DNA from: Udeniomyces pyricola
Lineage: Eukaryota > Basidiomycota > Tremellomycetes > Cystofilobasidiales > Mrakiaceae
Assembly: GCA_039545295.1 (NCBI GenBank)
Contig: BCIK01000001.1
Coordinates: forward strand, 1,550,001 to 1,614,000
Length of the DNA stretch: 64,000 nt
Reading direction: 5' to 3'
This document shows, piece by piece, positions 33,306-45,569 of the stretch. Every line of letters starts with the position of its first letter. The stretch's first letter is position 1. The notes beneath the pieces are model-generated. The model did no database searches. It was given only the letters and a program-made list of their open reading frames with translations, and was not told the origin of the DNA. Made by a program: the position numbers and the translations under genes.

Positions 33306-36300
33306 TCATTTGTTGAGATCGATGAGACGGATGATAGCAGGGAGTTGTTTGTGGATATCAAAGTGACCTGCACGTGCAGCCGAAAGAAGTATCAAAGGCA
33401 AAGATGATTGACGATAAAAAGTGATGTTCGACCTGTGTCAGCAATGAACTCCTCCATCTTCTTGCTAATATCTTTTCTTTCCTCTCTCTCTCTCTCTCAG
33501 TCCGGCTCTACTTTTGCTCGACGACTCACCTTCCAATACACCACCCAAATCAACGTCCTCGACACCTTCGATGGCGACTTTACCCAAACCCGCGACTTTG
33601 ACGCCTCCCCCTTCTTGCAGGCCACCTTCCCTCCCGACTTTAGTCACGGATCCCACGACCTCGTGCAGCCGAACGACCGATGCCAGAACAAAATCCCGAG
33701 GCGAGTACGCGTTGGTCAGTCGTCGGGCGACAGGAAGGCGGGCGGTGTGCCATTGGGTGGGCGTCGGACAGGTCGGAAGGGAGATGAGGTGAGCGGAATC
33801 GATGAGGGTCAGAGAATCCGCTGTGAGGAAAAGGGGCAAATTAACAAGGTTTGATTTCAGTCATGTTCTTTTTTCTTTCCTTTTTTTTGGCCCTACTCTG
33901 TCGAATCAAAGCCTTCGAATGATGGCAGATCGAATACGACGTCGAAACTTACGATGCTTTGCTCGAACCTCTGAACTCGCCAGATACAATAAACACTCGA
34001 ACACCGTCAGCGCCCCGACCGAGGAACCGACGAGTACGACCGGTCGGGAGCCTTGAACCTTGGCCAAGAGAATATCAGCCAGCAAGGGGCCAGCTTTGCG
34101 TGCTTTATCGCACTGAGTTGAGAGTAGGATGTAAATAGATTGAAAGGAGATGGGGAACGTCGTCACCGCCCATTGCAATTAGGCGAGCGAAACAGACGGC
34201 AATTCGAAACGTCAACACATCAGACAAGAAAGGAACACGGGGTAAAAGAGTCATATGAAGAACGTACGGCTCGAATGAATGCGTTGTCGAGGGCCGTACC
34301 GGCCCATCCGTATATGGTGAGAGGAAGAGCAACGGCCGAGAGGTAGGCGTTGACAAACGTTCGTTTGATGACTTCGTGGCCGACCTTGCTGATGATCTGA
34401 ACACCACGAACATAGTAACAAAGAAGCAAGGTTGTCAGATGGGATAACTCTTCCTTCTCCTCCCCCTGCCTTGTTCATAGGCCCACAAAGTACGCACCTT
34501 GTTAGTCACCCACTCATTGATCCCCTTCCCCGTCGATACCATCAAATCCGTTTCGACCCTGGCCAGGAAGAGATCCCTGCCTCGTAGGATCGTATCCTTG
34601 GCCGGAAGTTTCGCCGCCTCCCGGTTGACCTTGGCTGTTTGTCTCGAGACCGGACCGTTCCGCTCTTCGACAGGCTCCTCGTCTAATTCAGCCCTGGCCT
34701 CCTTGGCGGTCAGCTCAAAGTCAGCTGCGCTGGTCCTATCCTCTGGCCGAGACTTGTATAATTGATCGTCGTCGACCAGAGTGAGCGTCTCAAGTTCCCC
34801 TTCAAGCGGTGCCTTGGGAAGCGCAGACTCGCCAACCAAGGGTGCCAACGAGACGGTCTCCCAAGCCCGAAGTCCCTCGTCCGAGTCCTCTGACAGAAGC
34901 CCGGTGAGAGCGATGATGACGGTCAACGAGGGTGCTTTAGCCTCTACTGGAGGCAGGGTAAGCGCGACGGCTTCTCCTCCCGGATCCGCTGATGGGACCA
35001 TCTTCTCCTCGCCATGTTGCTGCTGATGTTGTTGTCCAGGCCGTTTCCTCGCTGCGTACGGTACCTCGACCATGCCTTCTGCCCCAGGTATGAACCTTGG
35101 TTTGGCCTTCTGCTTTCCGACCTCAACAAACTCAAAACTGCCAACGCCCCCCCATCGAGCTCGAACTCGGCTGCCGGCAAGACCTCCGCCAGTCACACCA
35201 AAGAGGGTGCCGAGGAGAACAGGAGCGGTCGCTGGAGTAAGAAATCCGATGGTTGGAAGAACGGCGAGGATGGCTGGAGCGGCCAAGCCACCAGTGAGAC
35301 CGAGAGCAACAGAGCCAATCTGATGGTGGAGGACGACAAGATGAGGACAGACGTCGGAGTGAGAGGGACCAGAAGATTAGTCATCAACGACACCCCTCTA
35401 CGCCAAACTTCTCTCTCCCATCACTGTAGTCAACATTCTCGACCAAACTTACCACGACACCTGCGCCCGTAGCAGCCCACCTGCCCCATTTCCCACCCCA
35501 GCCGTCCTCCCTCTCCTTCCTCGCTTTTTCAATCTCATCCTTCTCTTTGATCTTCTCCGCCTCTTCTGCACTCTTCCTCAGTGCATCAAAGAGTTTTATG
35601 GAGACGACGTCTTCTTGCTCGAGCAGAGTTTTGGATGGGTTGGGGATGGCGAGTAAGGAAAGTGTTTCGAGCAAGAGGGCGCGTGCATGAGAGGTGTATG
35701 CGATGGTGGGAGCAGGAGCTGAAGACTTTACTCTCGATGTAGTAAAACGTGTAGATTGGTTATCGCCAAGAGAAGGTGTGAAACTTGGGAGGATGGAACC
35801 GAAAAGCAGCGTTCGAGAGATGGCGGAGTGGAGTGAAGGGTCGATGGTGGAAAGCATGGGATCAAGTAGTTCGCGGGTCGGCGAGGTTGGTAACAGAACC
35901 GGATCGAGTCGAAGCTAAGTAGTTGGGGTAGGACATCGCACGAAGAGTGAAAACCAAACATTGGATGGTAAAAAGTGAAGCCTCAGTGTCAGGTCCCAGC
36001 ATCAAGAACGCCACGAGGATGGTTTGGCAGAAGGCAAAAATACGCGACCCATCCGCAGTGCATTTCACAAGACGTTCCGGGATTGTTGTTCCTTCTTCGG
36101 CTGGTGAGATGACCGATGGTCAACCTCAGCGTAGCTGGATCATCCAGACCCTCCATCTAGTTTTCGACGTGTGACCGTGTTGATGAGTAAGTGTTGAGGG
36201 GAACGATGATGTACGTACATGTCCGCAGACGCCCTGGATCCAGTGTTGGCCCTCCTCAACCTCAATCTTGAGACCTTCACTTGCGCGTCCTGATGATGAC

Positions 36301-36545
36301 TTCCGAGATCGTTCTGTACTCGTTCCTTGGGCAGCAACACTACATGCGATGGCGACGATGAGTGCGACGTGATGTTCGAACGGCGGTGACGGAGCGGAGT
36401 CGTGAACGAGTGGGTCGTTGTCGGAGGCGTCGCCGTGCAGATGACTTTCGTCTAGGGAAGAACGAATGATCTGGTGCTGTTGATGTGGGTCAGCATCAGA
36501 GCTTGGGCTAGCTTTCGCAATGGAAGATTTGATGGATGAGAGCAT
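33306..36545 (-). CDS. DUF726 (TMCO4/Mil1-like) membrane alpha/beta-hydrolase
   Basis: The family has transmembrane glycine-rich helices followed by a lipase-like domain; yeast Mil1 (YFL034W) is a member. The start I use (36545, MLSSIKSSIAKASPSS) is the first ATG in a frame that is open further upstream. Exons then give RIFAFCQTILVAFLMLGPD, PMLSTIDPSLHSAISRTLL, RKSAEEAEKIKEKDEIEKAR, IGSVALGLTGGLAAPAILA and LGTLFGVTGGGLAGSRVRAR. After an acidic insertion come RTFVNAYLSAVALPLTIYG, QGSRPVVLVGSSVGALTVFE (the nucleophile elbow region), RRLTNAYSPRDFVLASVVR and VAGLGKVAIEGVEDVDLGG. The final exons give DISKKMEEFIADTG and FDIHKQLPAIIRLIDLNK, with the stop at 33306-33308. The elbow reads GSSVGA, where most relatives have GYSLGA. 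Confidence 0.85.
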
Positions 36546-36848
36546 AGGCCGTTGGAACGTTGAGGTGAGGTGATAGTAAATGGTTGACGAGCCGTCAATG
36601 ACGTATGAGGCGATTCGGCTAAAGATGTCTCGGCTCCAAGCTGTTTGACGTTTGTCACTTTCAATCGTTACCAATCCTTGTTTGATGTTTTCATTCGTTA
36701 CGCGTCACGCTTGACCCTTTTTTCTCTTCCCCGGACCCACCACCTTCTTAGCATACTATCATCCATTCTGACCTCTCTCACACTCGCTCATATACGCACA
36801 CGCACACACGCTCACTCATCCACTCACTCACACATACCTACTCTCAGC
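36546..36848. promoter_or_regulatory. Divergent promoter region
   Basis: About 300 bp between the DUF726 gene and the secreted-protein gene. It is CT- and CA-rich close to the latter start. An open frame extends from the DUF726 start into it without an ATG, so it could be partly coding if that gene starts further upstream. Confidence 0.45.
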
Positions 36849-37932
36849 ATGATCTCTGCCGCCCTCGTCCTCGCTTTCACCTCCACCCTCGCCCTCGCCG
36901 CCTCGCCCCTCACTGGCAGGGCAGGCGCGCCGTCCTCTCCGCAAACCATCGCGGCCGCCAACGTCACCCAGTGCGGCGTCGCCAACATCTCCTGGTCCGG
37001 TCCTGGTGTGGTAAGTTGCCACTACGTATTTCAACTCGTCATGTTTGAACCGGAAACATAAATTCAGGGTAGCAGAGAGGGGGAAAGGGGGGTTTGGATA
37101 GAAATCAAGGGTCCGTTGTCCTGACCGGACTCGGGCAACACCCCCCCCCGGGTTGTGTGCCTCGGTTTCCAAGCTAGTTCATAATAGCCTGCCTGCCTGG
37201 CTTTCTATGACAATGTCACCAAATCATCTTCCCCATGCTCCCGTTTCATCATCCTGACGACACCACAACGTCTTGCCTTCCTGTCTTCCTACCAGGCCCC
37301 TTACACGCTTGAGATCGGTACGGGAGGTTACTACGTCGGTATCGAGGAAATCGTCTCGTACGCCAACATCTCATCCAACGTCTCATCCATCTACTGGATC
37401 GTCAACCAAACCGTTCGTCTTATCCTTCTCCTTTCCCATTCAACTCAAATCGGTCCAATTATCTTCATAAAGCTTGAACGACGCGATTTTTGAATGCTGA
37501 TGGGAGTTTCGGTGTTTCCGATCGCATCCCCTTTTCTCATCAGGCCGGTACCGACATGTTCGTTGTTTTCCCCTTTCATTATATTATAACCTTGACACAA
37601 TCCTCCCCATGTACCCCGACCCAAACGCAAGCAAACTGACTTTATCACCTTCCTTAAAACCCCCACCCTTCTTCTTCCTGTCGTTTAGGTTCTTCCAGCT
37701 CACCGATTCCTCAAGCCCGTACCCTCAGGTAACCTACATCCAGAACATCCCGGTCTTGCCCTCTTTGAACTCGACCACCTCGACGGTCGACTCCGCCGCC
37801 GCCGTCAACGAAACCTCGACGTCTTCATCCGCCTCGCTCAGCTGCCCGCTCGGAGAGGGTCGAGTTTACCCTACGAACGGCACGAGTTGGATCCTCGCTT
37901 CCGCCTACGACAACGTTACCGTTGTGGCCTAA
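36849..37932 (+). CDS. Secreted, sequon-rich protein of unknown function
   Basis: Four exons. The start gives MISAALVLAFTSTLALAASP, a clear signal peptide with a predicted cleavage after the ALAA region. The mature part continues NVTQCGVANISWSGPGV, then APYTLEIGTGGYYVGIEE, YANISSNVSSIYWIVNQT, AGTDMFFQLTDSSSPYPQ, and ends in NGTSWILASAYDNVTVVA at 37932. I count nine N-x-S/T sequons in about 190 residues, plus Ser/Thr-rich stretches, so it should be heavily glycosylated. There is no clear GPI signal. The fold looks like small beta-rich fungal secreted or cell-wall proteins, but I cannot name a family. All joins are in phase. Confidence 0.75.
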
Positions 37933-38671
37933 CTTCGACTGGACCTATATGGAAATGAAAGGTTTCCCTTCTCTCTCCCCCCTCCTCCTTCTTCTCTCTT
38001 TCTTATCCATCTTGCCTCTGTTCCTTCAATCCATTTCCCATGCCTATCTCTTGACGAGACATCAACGCATCAAGCCCAGCTCCCTTTTCCCATTCCCAAT
38101 CAAAACAAAACCACATCAAACAAAATAAAATAGAAAAGATAACAGACATCTAGGTTTCCATCAACCAGGACTTTTTCCCTCGCCTTTTTTTTTGTTTCCT
38201 TTTCTCTTTCTCTTTCTGTTCTCTATCTTCCTCAGCCATCATTTCCCCATCTTGTTGCTTGTTTTCTTCTCAATCATCTTTGCCTTTCTACCGTTCTTGC
38301 CTTTTCTTTTTTTTACGCCTTGATCCAGTATATTCCATATCTCTTTCTCTTGACAGTAGTACTGTTTCGCAGCTCCGTTTGCCCTCTTGCCCTCGTTTCT
38401 TTCTCCACTTCTATATGCGTATAGCCAGCCATGACAAAGTACATGGGTAGAGTAGCGGTATTCATGAACGATCAAGTGGAGAATTCAAAGAACCCAATCA
38501 CCATCAGCCAGCTTGTAAAGAAACAGAAATGAAGGGAATCTGACAGAGGAACTGATATACACGGCAGAACGATATGAAACATAAAAGTCCGGACATAATG
38601 CTAACAAGAAAACAAAAGTAGATTGGTCCTATAAACTAAAAGACACAGTGAGATACTAATAAAGCAGGGAT
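37933..38671. other. Convergent intergenic region
   Basis: This contains T/C-rich then A-rich stretches of the 3' flanks of the secreted-protein gene and EGT1. I see no gene. Confidence 0.5.
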
Positions 38672-41600
38672 TCATTCGTTCCTGGCTACATCGTACACTA
38701 CCCTACCGCCAACCCATGCGAAGGGATACCTTGCCTGATAGAAGTTGCGAAGAGAGCGCCGAGCTGCGAGGCGAGGAATTGTCGCAAAGGAGCCTCCAAG
38801 CTGCAAAAGGGAACGAGAAGACGAAGAAGGGCTTGGGTAAGCGTAGGCGATCCCAAAAGAGCTCAGTTATCGATCGACGTCACAGTACGCACCACAACCA
38901 TATGCTCGTCGTCAAAGAAGTCGGATGAGTAGCCCGGGTAGAGTTCCGAGGTGACGTAGCCTGGGTGAGGCGCGAGCGAGGTCGAGGACCACTCCCAGAG
39001 TCCGCCATTGTGGCCCTTCTGAATAACCTCCCCGGAAGTCGAATCCAGCTCAGGAAGTTGAGCACTGTACATGTAAGGTACATATAACCATATTTAAAAA
39101 ATGAAATAAAATAAAGACACGAGGCGTCAGAAGGTCGCAGATGGGCAGCCCGGGACGCCTGGTGTGGAAGATAGTGGTCTGATCAGAGATGACTGACACT
39201 GTAGGAATCCAATTTCTGACTCCAATATTCGCGCCCTCTCGTGCGTCAAAGGATTGATAGCGATCCATCCAGACTCGAAGCTCAGCTTCAGTCGGGAGAC
39301 GACCTCCCTTGAATTGTGCATAAGCGAGGAGTTCAGTGTATGAAGCCATGAGAGGCCAGTTGGCGGCGACCGACAATGCGACGGGACCATAAAGCGTCTT
39401 GACCTGGAACAATATAACAGATAGAATGAAGTGAGATAGATCAGCTTTGTGTACGATTACACGGTGAGTCAGATCAAACGACAATGAAGGCCAACAAACC
39501 ATCCTCTCGCCGTCCTGCTCGAGCCAGGATCCCGGGATCTTGTCGCGTCGAGTGGCGATGAGGAACTCGTTGTATTCTCCATTGGTGATACCTCTTGCCT
39601 CAACCTCGAACGTGGCGACTTGTACGGACTGGCCATCCGCATGCTCATTGTCCCATCCATATTCGTGCCCCGACCAATCCTTAGTGAGATCTAGGTCCTC
39701 GGACTCAAGATCGTGATGGCCAAGTATGACCTGAGTTGCCGGGACTCGGACTCTCAGCGATGTGAGCGATGTATCAGGCTGAGATGTAATGGCGGGACGA
39801 GCAAAACCTGGAGGTGGAAGTGTGTGAGGTGATTGCAGGAGCATGTAGAGAAGGGTCTCGGCGTGCATCGCTTCGTGCTCGTATGTCATCTGCAGCCGTG
39901 AGATGGATGGGGAGCAAATGGTTTTCAGGATGACGCAAACATGTGTCAGTGTAGTTGTGAGAGCGCAGATATACATAAAGGTGTAAACATGCAAGTCAAC
40001 CGTACAAAAAGAACGCGTCCAAGGCGTCGATCAAGCGTACGCTTGCCAGAATCAATGTCGGCGTAAACAGTGAGCAGCCGGCGTCGGACTCGGTCTCGGA
40101 AGGCGAGGATGACGTCGAGTGAGGGCCAATCGCTGTCTTTTTCGGGCACGATAGAGTGGGAGTGGACTTTCGTCGGATCATCAACGGAGGGATCAATGCC
40201 TCGTTCGAACAAGTCCTTGAAGTGCTCGGGTTCAGAGTGGGGCTCATTCAGGTGTCGGGAGAGGAAAATGTCGAGGAACGCCGGGATATGGCCAATGTAG
40301 AATAGATCTGAGACATCGGAAACGAGTTTGACGATCGGAGAGAGTTTGACGATCAGAGACCAAACATGAACAGCTGAAGGTGTCAAAAAGGGAGAAGGCC
40401 AGGGGTTCGATGCGATGGGGGGCGCTAAGGATGATGTGACGAACTTTTGTGCCTGAGATCAATGGGCTTTTGCAAGAGCATTTCCTTCTTGATCATTCCA
40501 AGAGTAATGGTGTCCCAGTAGTCTAAGTAGTGTGGGCAGAAAGAGACAGGAAGTAGAGGAGTAAAGCCATGAAGGGCAAAGGGCAGAAAGTCAGCAGGTG
40601 TCTAGGACGGGTTTCTCTTGACCGCCGGTAAGGAAAAACGCACTCCAAAGCTCTTCCCACTCTCGCACACTAGGTACACCGTAGGGGTTCGATCGTGAGA
40701 TCTTGCCGTCTAACACGTTGTCCTCCGGCGAAGGCGCGGGACTCGCATCGATAGGAGAGAACGCAAACGGTGGGCGCTCGAGCAACCAGACAGTGTAGTT
40801 TGTGTCCGGATCGACGTATGAGGTGATAGGTCGGAGGTTTGATTCTGAGAAAAGACGTTGGGCCTCGAAAGGGGAATACTGAGACCGAAAATTGAGAAGA
40901 ATAAAGAGAATGAGGGCCCATTTGTGGAGGAACAGAAGATTGTGACCTACATCCAAGCCCGACCAAAGTCGCATACTAACCTTATACGACCATTCGATGT
41001 TGAGGAGTTCGCCCTCGTCAAACGTAGCGTTGAGTTCGGGCCCTTCAGACGAAGCGGGGATGGTGATTGTTTGTGCCTCGAGCGATCGGAAAAAGGCTTC
41101 GTGGCGACCTAAAGACAGAGTAAAGAAAGTGTCGAACAATGCGGTCAGAAACGCAGGGTTCACCTTGATGAATTCTACATGGAATCAGAAGTCGAGTATA
41201 TGTACCTTCTTTGACGTTGTATCTTCCTTCATACCGCCACCCTTCCTTCATGCCGCGCTTTCCCTTCCATCCAACGAGACTCTCAACGCCCTTCCACATG
41301 TTCTCAGCCCAAGCTCGCGTGACTCCAGCCTTGTCGTTGTAAGCTTCCTCGACCATTTCTTTCGAGTTGCGGCTGTCCAGACCGAGGACGAGAATGTCAC
41401 CAGAGCCTGGGTTCAGCGGGATCGAGCGAAGGAAGCTGGGTGCGATATCTCGGGGGAAGTTGCCGAGTGAGCTCCCGAGAAAGAGGTAGTGTGTTGGAGG
41501 AGCCGGGTCAATGGAGTGATCAGATGGAATGGTGTTGGTGGTGAGAGGTGGGGAGGCCGGCGGCGAGGGAGGAAGCGGCGCAGGTAACTCTGTGCAAGGT

Positions 41601-42894
41601 GAATATGAGGCTGTCGAAACGGAGGCTTTCCTTTCCTCAAATGCACCCTTGAGGGCCGCATCGATATCGTCGTCGCAGCTCGAGGCGGATGACTTGTTGC
41701 TGGCAGCGACTGCCTTAAGAACCTCACCGAGGTGCTCGCCCTTACCCGTCCATTCAAGGCCGACTTCGAACGTGCCCCAGACACCGCCGACGTGAACGTT
41801 GCCTGTCGCAAGCTCAGGACCCAGCGAGGTCTCGACCTCGTTCAAAGTTCGGTGAAGCTCCTTTTCATCAAGGTCGAGGGCGAGGTATTGTACAGGCAAA
41901 GCGTTGGAGGGGCGGGATGCGAGGGCCTTGAGAAGATGACTGCGGAGATGGCAGGATGACACGAGCAATACGAAGCGGAAAGTCAAGTTAGATACGGTTC
42001 AGCGAGTCACTTGAGAATTGATAAGCACTAAGGGTACTGACCTCGTCTTACCAAGCGACCCAGCTCCTAATTCGAGGACAACGCCCTCGAGGCCACTCAC
42101 CTCGCCTCGCTCTGCCAGGTGCTCCTTCTTCTCGCGGCCCCTCGCCTCGCCCTCCATGCGGACCTGAGCTGTACCATTCCCAAGAGACTCCTCTCCATTG
42201 ACACCCTCATTCCACGTGCCGACGTCTTCACTACCCCAATCACCGACTCGCCATCGGGGGACGGGTGGACGTCTCATGGGAGGAATCTCGCGGTGTTGGT
42301 GTCGGTGAGGATCGTCATCAGAATTGGCTTCTTGAATCAAGGATTCATCTTGAGAGATACCGTTGACAGTATTGTTGGGAAAGAGATGGGAGACGATGGC
42401 AGGACCGTGTTCGGCAAGTAATTTGAGCTCCGATGGGTAGAGGTAGTATGAGCTAACGTGCTTGGTAATTCTGGAGTGACAACACGAATCGGCGACAGCA
42501 CCCATTGATGATAATCGGGAGCAGAGATCAGGCAAGAGGTTTGAGAATTGCACAAGGAACAGAACGGGGAGGACAAGATCCGTGAGCATCAGTCATGTGA
42601 AGAACGACCGAGGGGTTCAAGATAGCGAACGACGTAGGCCCCGGCAGGTCGGCCTCCTCAGACTTGACTGCTGTTTCAGTCATCCCGGACACATGCTCAC
42701 TCTTCGTACAACTTGAGGCCTTGCTCATCATAGAGGAGCATAGTCGGAAGGCTCCTTCGGTACATCCACTCTTGACCGTCGTCGTCCCGATCGCCGATCC
42801 AGTCGGTCGTTGAAAGCCCGGCTCGGAGTTGCTGGGAGAGCGAACCGGAGGGAGTCGAGAGGTGTCGAAGGTCGTGGATTTGTTGGCCGGACAT
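38672..42894 (-). CDS. EGT1: Ergothioneine biosynthesis enzyme Egt1 (EgtD-EgtB fusion)
   Basis: Fungal Egt1 makes hercynine from histidine and SAM, then joins cysteine to it with iron and oxygen, the two first steps to the antioxidant ergothioneine. The N-terminal methyltransferase starts MSGQQIHDLRHLST and has LPTMLLYDEQGLKLYEE, ITKHVSSYYLYPSELKLL, the SAM-binding VLELGAGSLGKT, and THYLFLGSSLGNFPRDIAP. The second half holds the DinB-like iron site (MTYEHEAMHAETLLYML, His residues spaced as in EgtB). The FGE-sulfatase domain follows (WPLMASYTELLAYAQFKGGR, LPTEAELRVWMDRYQSFD, GHNGGLWEWSSTSLAPHP) and the end LGGSFATIPRLAARRSLRNF. The stop is at 38672-38674. Total length is about 900-1,000 residues, normal for the family. 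Confidence 0.93.
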
Positions 42895-43441
42895 GCTGAG
42901 GTCAGACGAAAGTAAAGTTGAAAACTACGTGGTTGCAGAAATGAGAGAAGATGTAAGAAGATTTGAACTGGGAGTGAAGGTTGTACGCTGTTGTGGGTGT
43001 TTGAAGGATGAGATGGGTCTGGATGGGTCACCGGACGAATCACTAAATGATCCAGCTGATCCAGAAGGGATTGCCGGGGAACACGAAACGGGGGTGCGTT
43101 CCAGACTTTCGGATTCCCATTATGTATCCACCCGTGACGTAGTACACCACTCTTCGCAGCTCCCTGTGGTCATGTGTTGGTATCCTCGCGATTGCCATCT
43201 CCAGGGGTCACATATATTTAACTCACGCCGCACGACGACACATGCATGTTTCATCGATCATCATGCCCACAACAGTTTGATCTGGTTGACGCTCACACCA
43301 GCGACAATGGCCGGCGTGTACAACCCGCAAAAAAAAAAAAAAAAAAAAAAAACGACTCATATCTATGTCGAATATCATCATACGCCTCCTCCTCGAGGTC
43401 CTTTCGTCCTCGATCGACTACCGTATCCAACGACGCAATAT
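42895..43441. other. Intergenic region EGT1-UBC7
   Basis: This is the EGT1 promoter region and the 3' flank of UBC7. It contains an A-homopolymer of over 20 bases near 43330-43352. I see no gene. Confidence 0.5.
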
Positions 43442-44776
43442 CTACACGCCGAGCTGATCCTCGACGGCCTGCCTAACCCGCCTCTCATATTCCTACAGGC
43501 CCATGTATCCACGCACCAGCAATGTCAAAGTGAGTCGTCAGTCAAAAGGTTTGAAAATAAGATGGGGGGGGGGGGGGGGGGGGGACGCAGATTAAGCTGA
43601 ACGTCGTCAGGAAGCAGAACGGACCGCTTTGTTTTCTCGGTAGAGCTTGCAGCAGTCGATGTTGGCTCCAGATTCAATGTTAGGTTCTAACAAGGTAGAT
43701 CAAAGATTGGGAATCAGCAACGACTTTCAGCCAAGGAGGGACAGAAGAAGATTCGAAACGAGCCATACCAGCAAGCATGGAGATGACGGATAGCAAAACC
43801 TTTTCCACACTCTAAGAAAAATATATAGAGAGAGGATGGTTTTAGCACTTTGGGATCGCTCGCAATCCGCTAGAAATTCGTCAACTACATGATGTTTCTG
43901 GAAACTGATCAAGAGTAAGGGACTTCATCACTTTGAGGTATCAGACTGACCTGAACCGGACTCCATCGCTCGCTACTCGTCTCATACTGATTTGGGTCGT
44001 CTCCGGGCGCGTGCAGGATAGAGATGCATACTTCTCCGTTCGCATAGACGTTTGGGTGAAGGAGTGGAGGATCAAACTTCATCTTGAACGGGTTAAGGGG
44101 GTAATCGGAAGGCTGGTAGGATACAAAAGACGACCGGACCAAGGCATTCAATATCAGGCTCTGGCCAGACAGGGGTTGATTGAGAATCAGGACGTACGAA
44201 ACTCAGCCGAGCTACAAAGATGCCTCCTTCCTGTATGCCGATCAAAGCGATGCAAAGAGTCAAACGTAGGGTCGAGATGATGGAAACAGAGAAGAGCTAG
44301 AATCGGAAATACATAGGGAGTATCTTCTGGTCCGTGAATCAGGGCTTCCCACTCGAAAAAGTTGGTCTGATAAATCCAATCAGGCGTACATGAGACAGGT
44401 GTGATATTCATCATCACAGAGAAACAAGACATCAGCGAGCGTTTGTTTGGTCCAGCAACGCGCGAGGAAGGGAAGCAAGCGCCTCACCTCCGTCACCGGG
44501 CCTGGAGGGATGGAGAGCACAAGATTGGCTGAGAGTAAGCCAGGATTCGCTTCGAATGAAAACAAGATGACGACCTGTTGAAGTTGGCTCACCAGCAGTA
44601 AACAGACCCTCAGGTGCTCCCTGTGGTTGGGCAGGACAAGAAGTCAATCATCAATCAGTTCGCGTTCACGGATCAGATACCGAGGTAGAAGGGAGGGTGC
44701 TGACGCTCGAGGTAAGCTGCTTGTACTCAGTCATAAGCCTTCTGAGAGCTGTCGAGGACTGATTGCGGCTCATCAT
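43442..44776 (-). CDS. UBC7: Ubiquitin-conjugating enzyme E2 (Ubc7/UBE2G2 type)
   Basis: Ubc7 works with ER-associated degradation ligases. The start at 44776 ([20 protein letters not shown]) leads to exons [42 protein letters not shown] and [20 protein letters not shown]. The catalytic region follows: [20 protein letters not shown] with the active-site Cys after GEV, then [14 protein letters not shown], and further on [18 protein letters not shown]. The acidic DDPNQYE insertion after the catalytic Cys is typical of the Ubc7/Cdc34 group. Reading on past KLYRENKA gives an early stop, but a small last exon starting after TGTAG encodes [16 protein letters not shown] and ends at 43442-43444, giving the normal C-terminus. 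The intron before it contains a G-homopolymer. Confidence 0.92.
43564..43585. repeat. G-homopolymer in the last UBC7 intron
   Basis: About 22 consecutive G residues on the + strand (C on the transcribed sense strand) inside the intron that separates the KLYREN exon from the terminal exon. Confidence 0.85.
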
Positions 44777-45254
44777 GAAATTATGGTCAACACAGGATAG
44801 GGCGAAAGATGATTGAGTAAGGTGGATGTGAGATCTGCAGTTGGACGTTGGAAGTTGCGGTGATGCAACAGCAACGTGCAAGCGCCGGAGTGAAGCGATC
44901 GAAGCGACCTGCGCGCATGCTCAATAAGCTGGAATCAGACGCAACGGCGGGCTGTCTCTTCAATCGCGCGGTTCACTCTGAGTCAACTCTGTTGTCGTCG
45001 TTTGCATTAGGGCATGCAAATAGATCCACGAAAAACAAGAATTCTCCTATAGTAGCTGAATAATCGAATAATAACGAAAAGAGGAAAGAACGGTGACCAG
45101 AGATGACCAAATGGATCAATGTCTCATATAGTAGTCGGGTCGAATGGACGAGCAAAGAAGGATGGGAAGGATGACCTAAAAGGGCAAGAAAAGCTGAATT
45201 CTCGAGGCAAGATGGATGATGACTTGTGAAATGAAGACAAGACGAAAGAGAAAA

Positions 45255-45285
<31 letters not shown>

Positions 45286-45569
45286 AAGAAGAAGAAGAAG
45301 AAAAAAACGAAAAACTGAAGAAGGGAGGAAGGGGAGAGGAAACGTAGATTATATGAAAGAAATGAAGAGATGAGGATAGTGAGAAGAGAAGCACCAGCAT
45401 CAATGCAGCTGTGAAGAGGGAAAGGAGGTATCGCCCGAGAACGAAGGGAACGCGACATGTCAAATGGAAGAAGAAGGAAAAAAAAGGAGGAAAGAGGAGA
45501 AAGCAAGGAAGAAGCTAGGCCCGGCCAGCTTGGGGTATGTTTCCTTGCCCAAATTTCTGTATTCTACGT
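44777..45569. other. Intergenic region UBC7-LCB2
   Basis: This is upstream of UBC7 and downstream of LCB2. A GAA repeat of about 50 bp sits near 45258-45306 and the right half is very purine-rich. I see no gene. Confidence 0.5.
45258..45306. repeat. (GAA)n trinucleotide repeat
   Basis: About 15 GAA/AAG units in a purine-rich stretch beyond the LCB2 stop codon. Confidence 0.9.
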
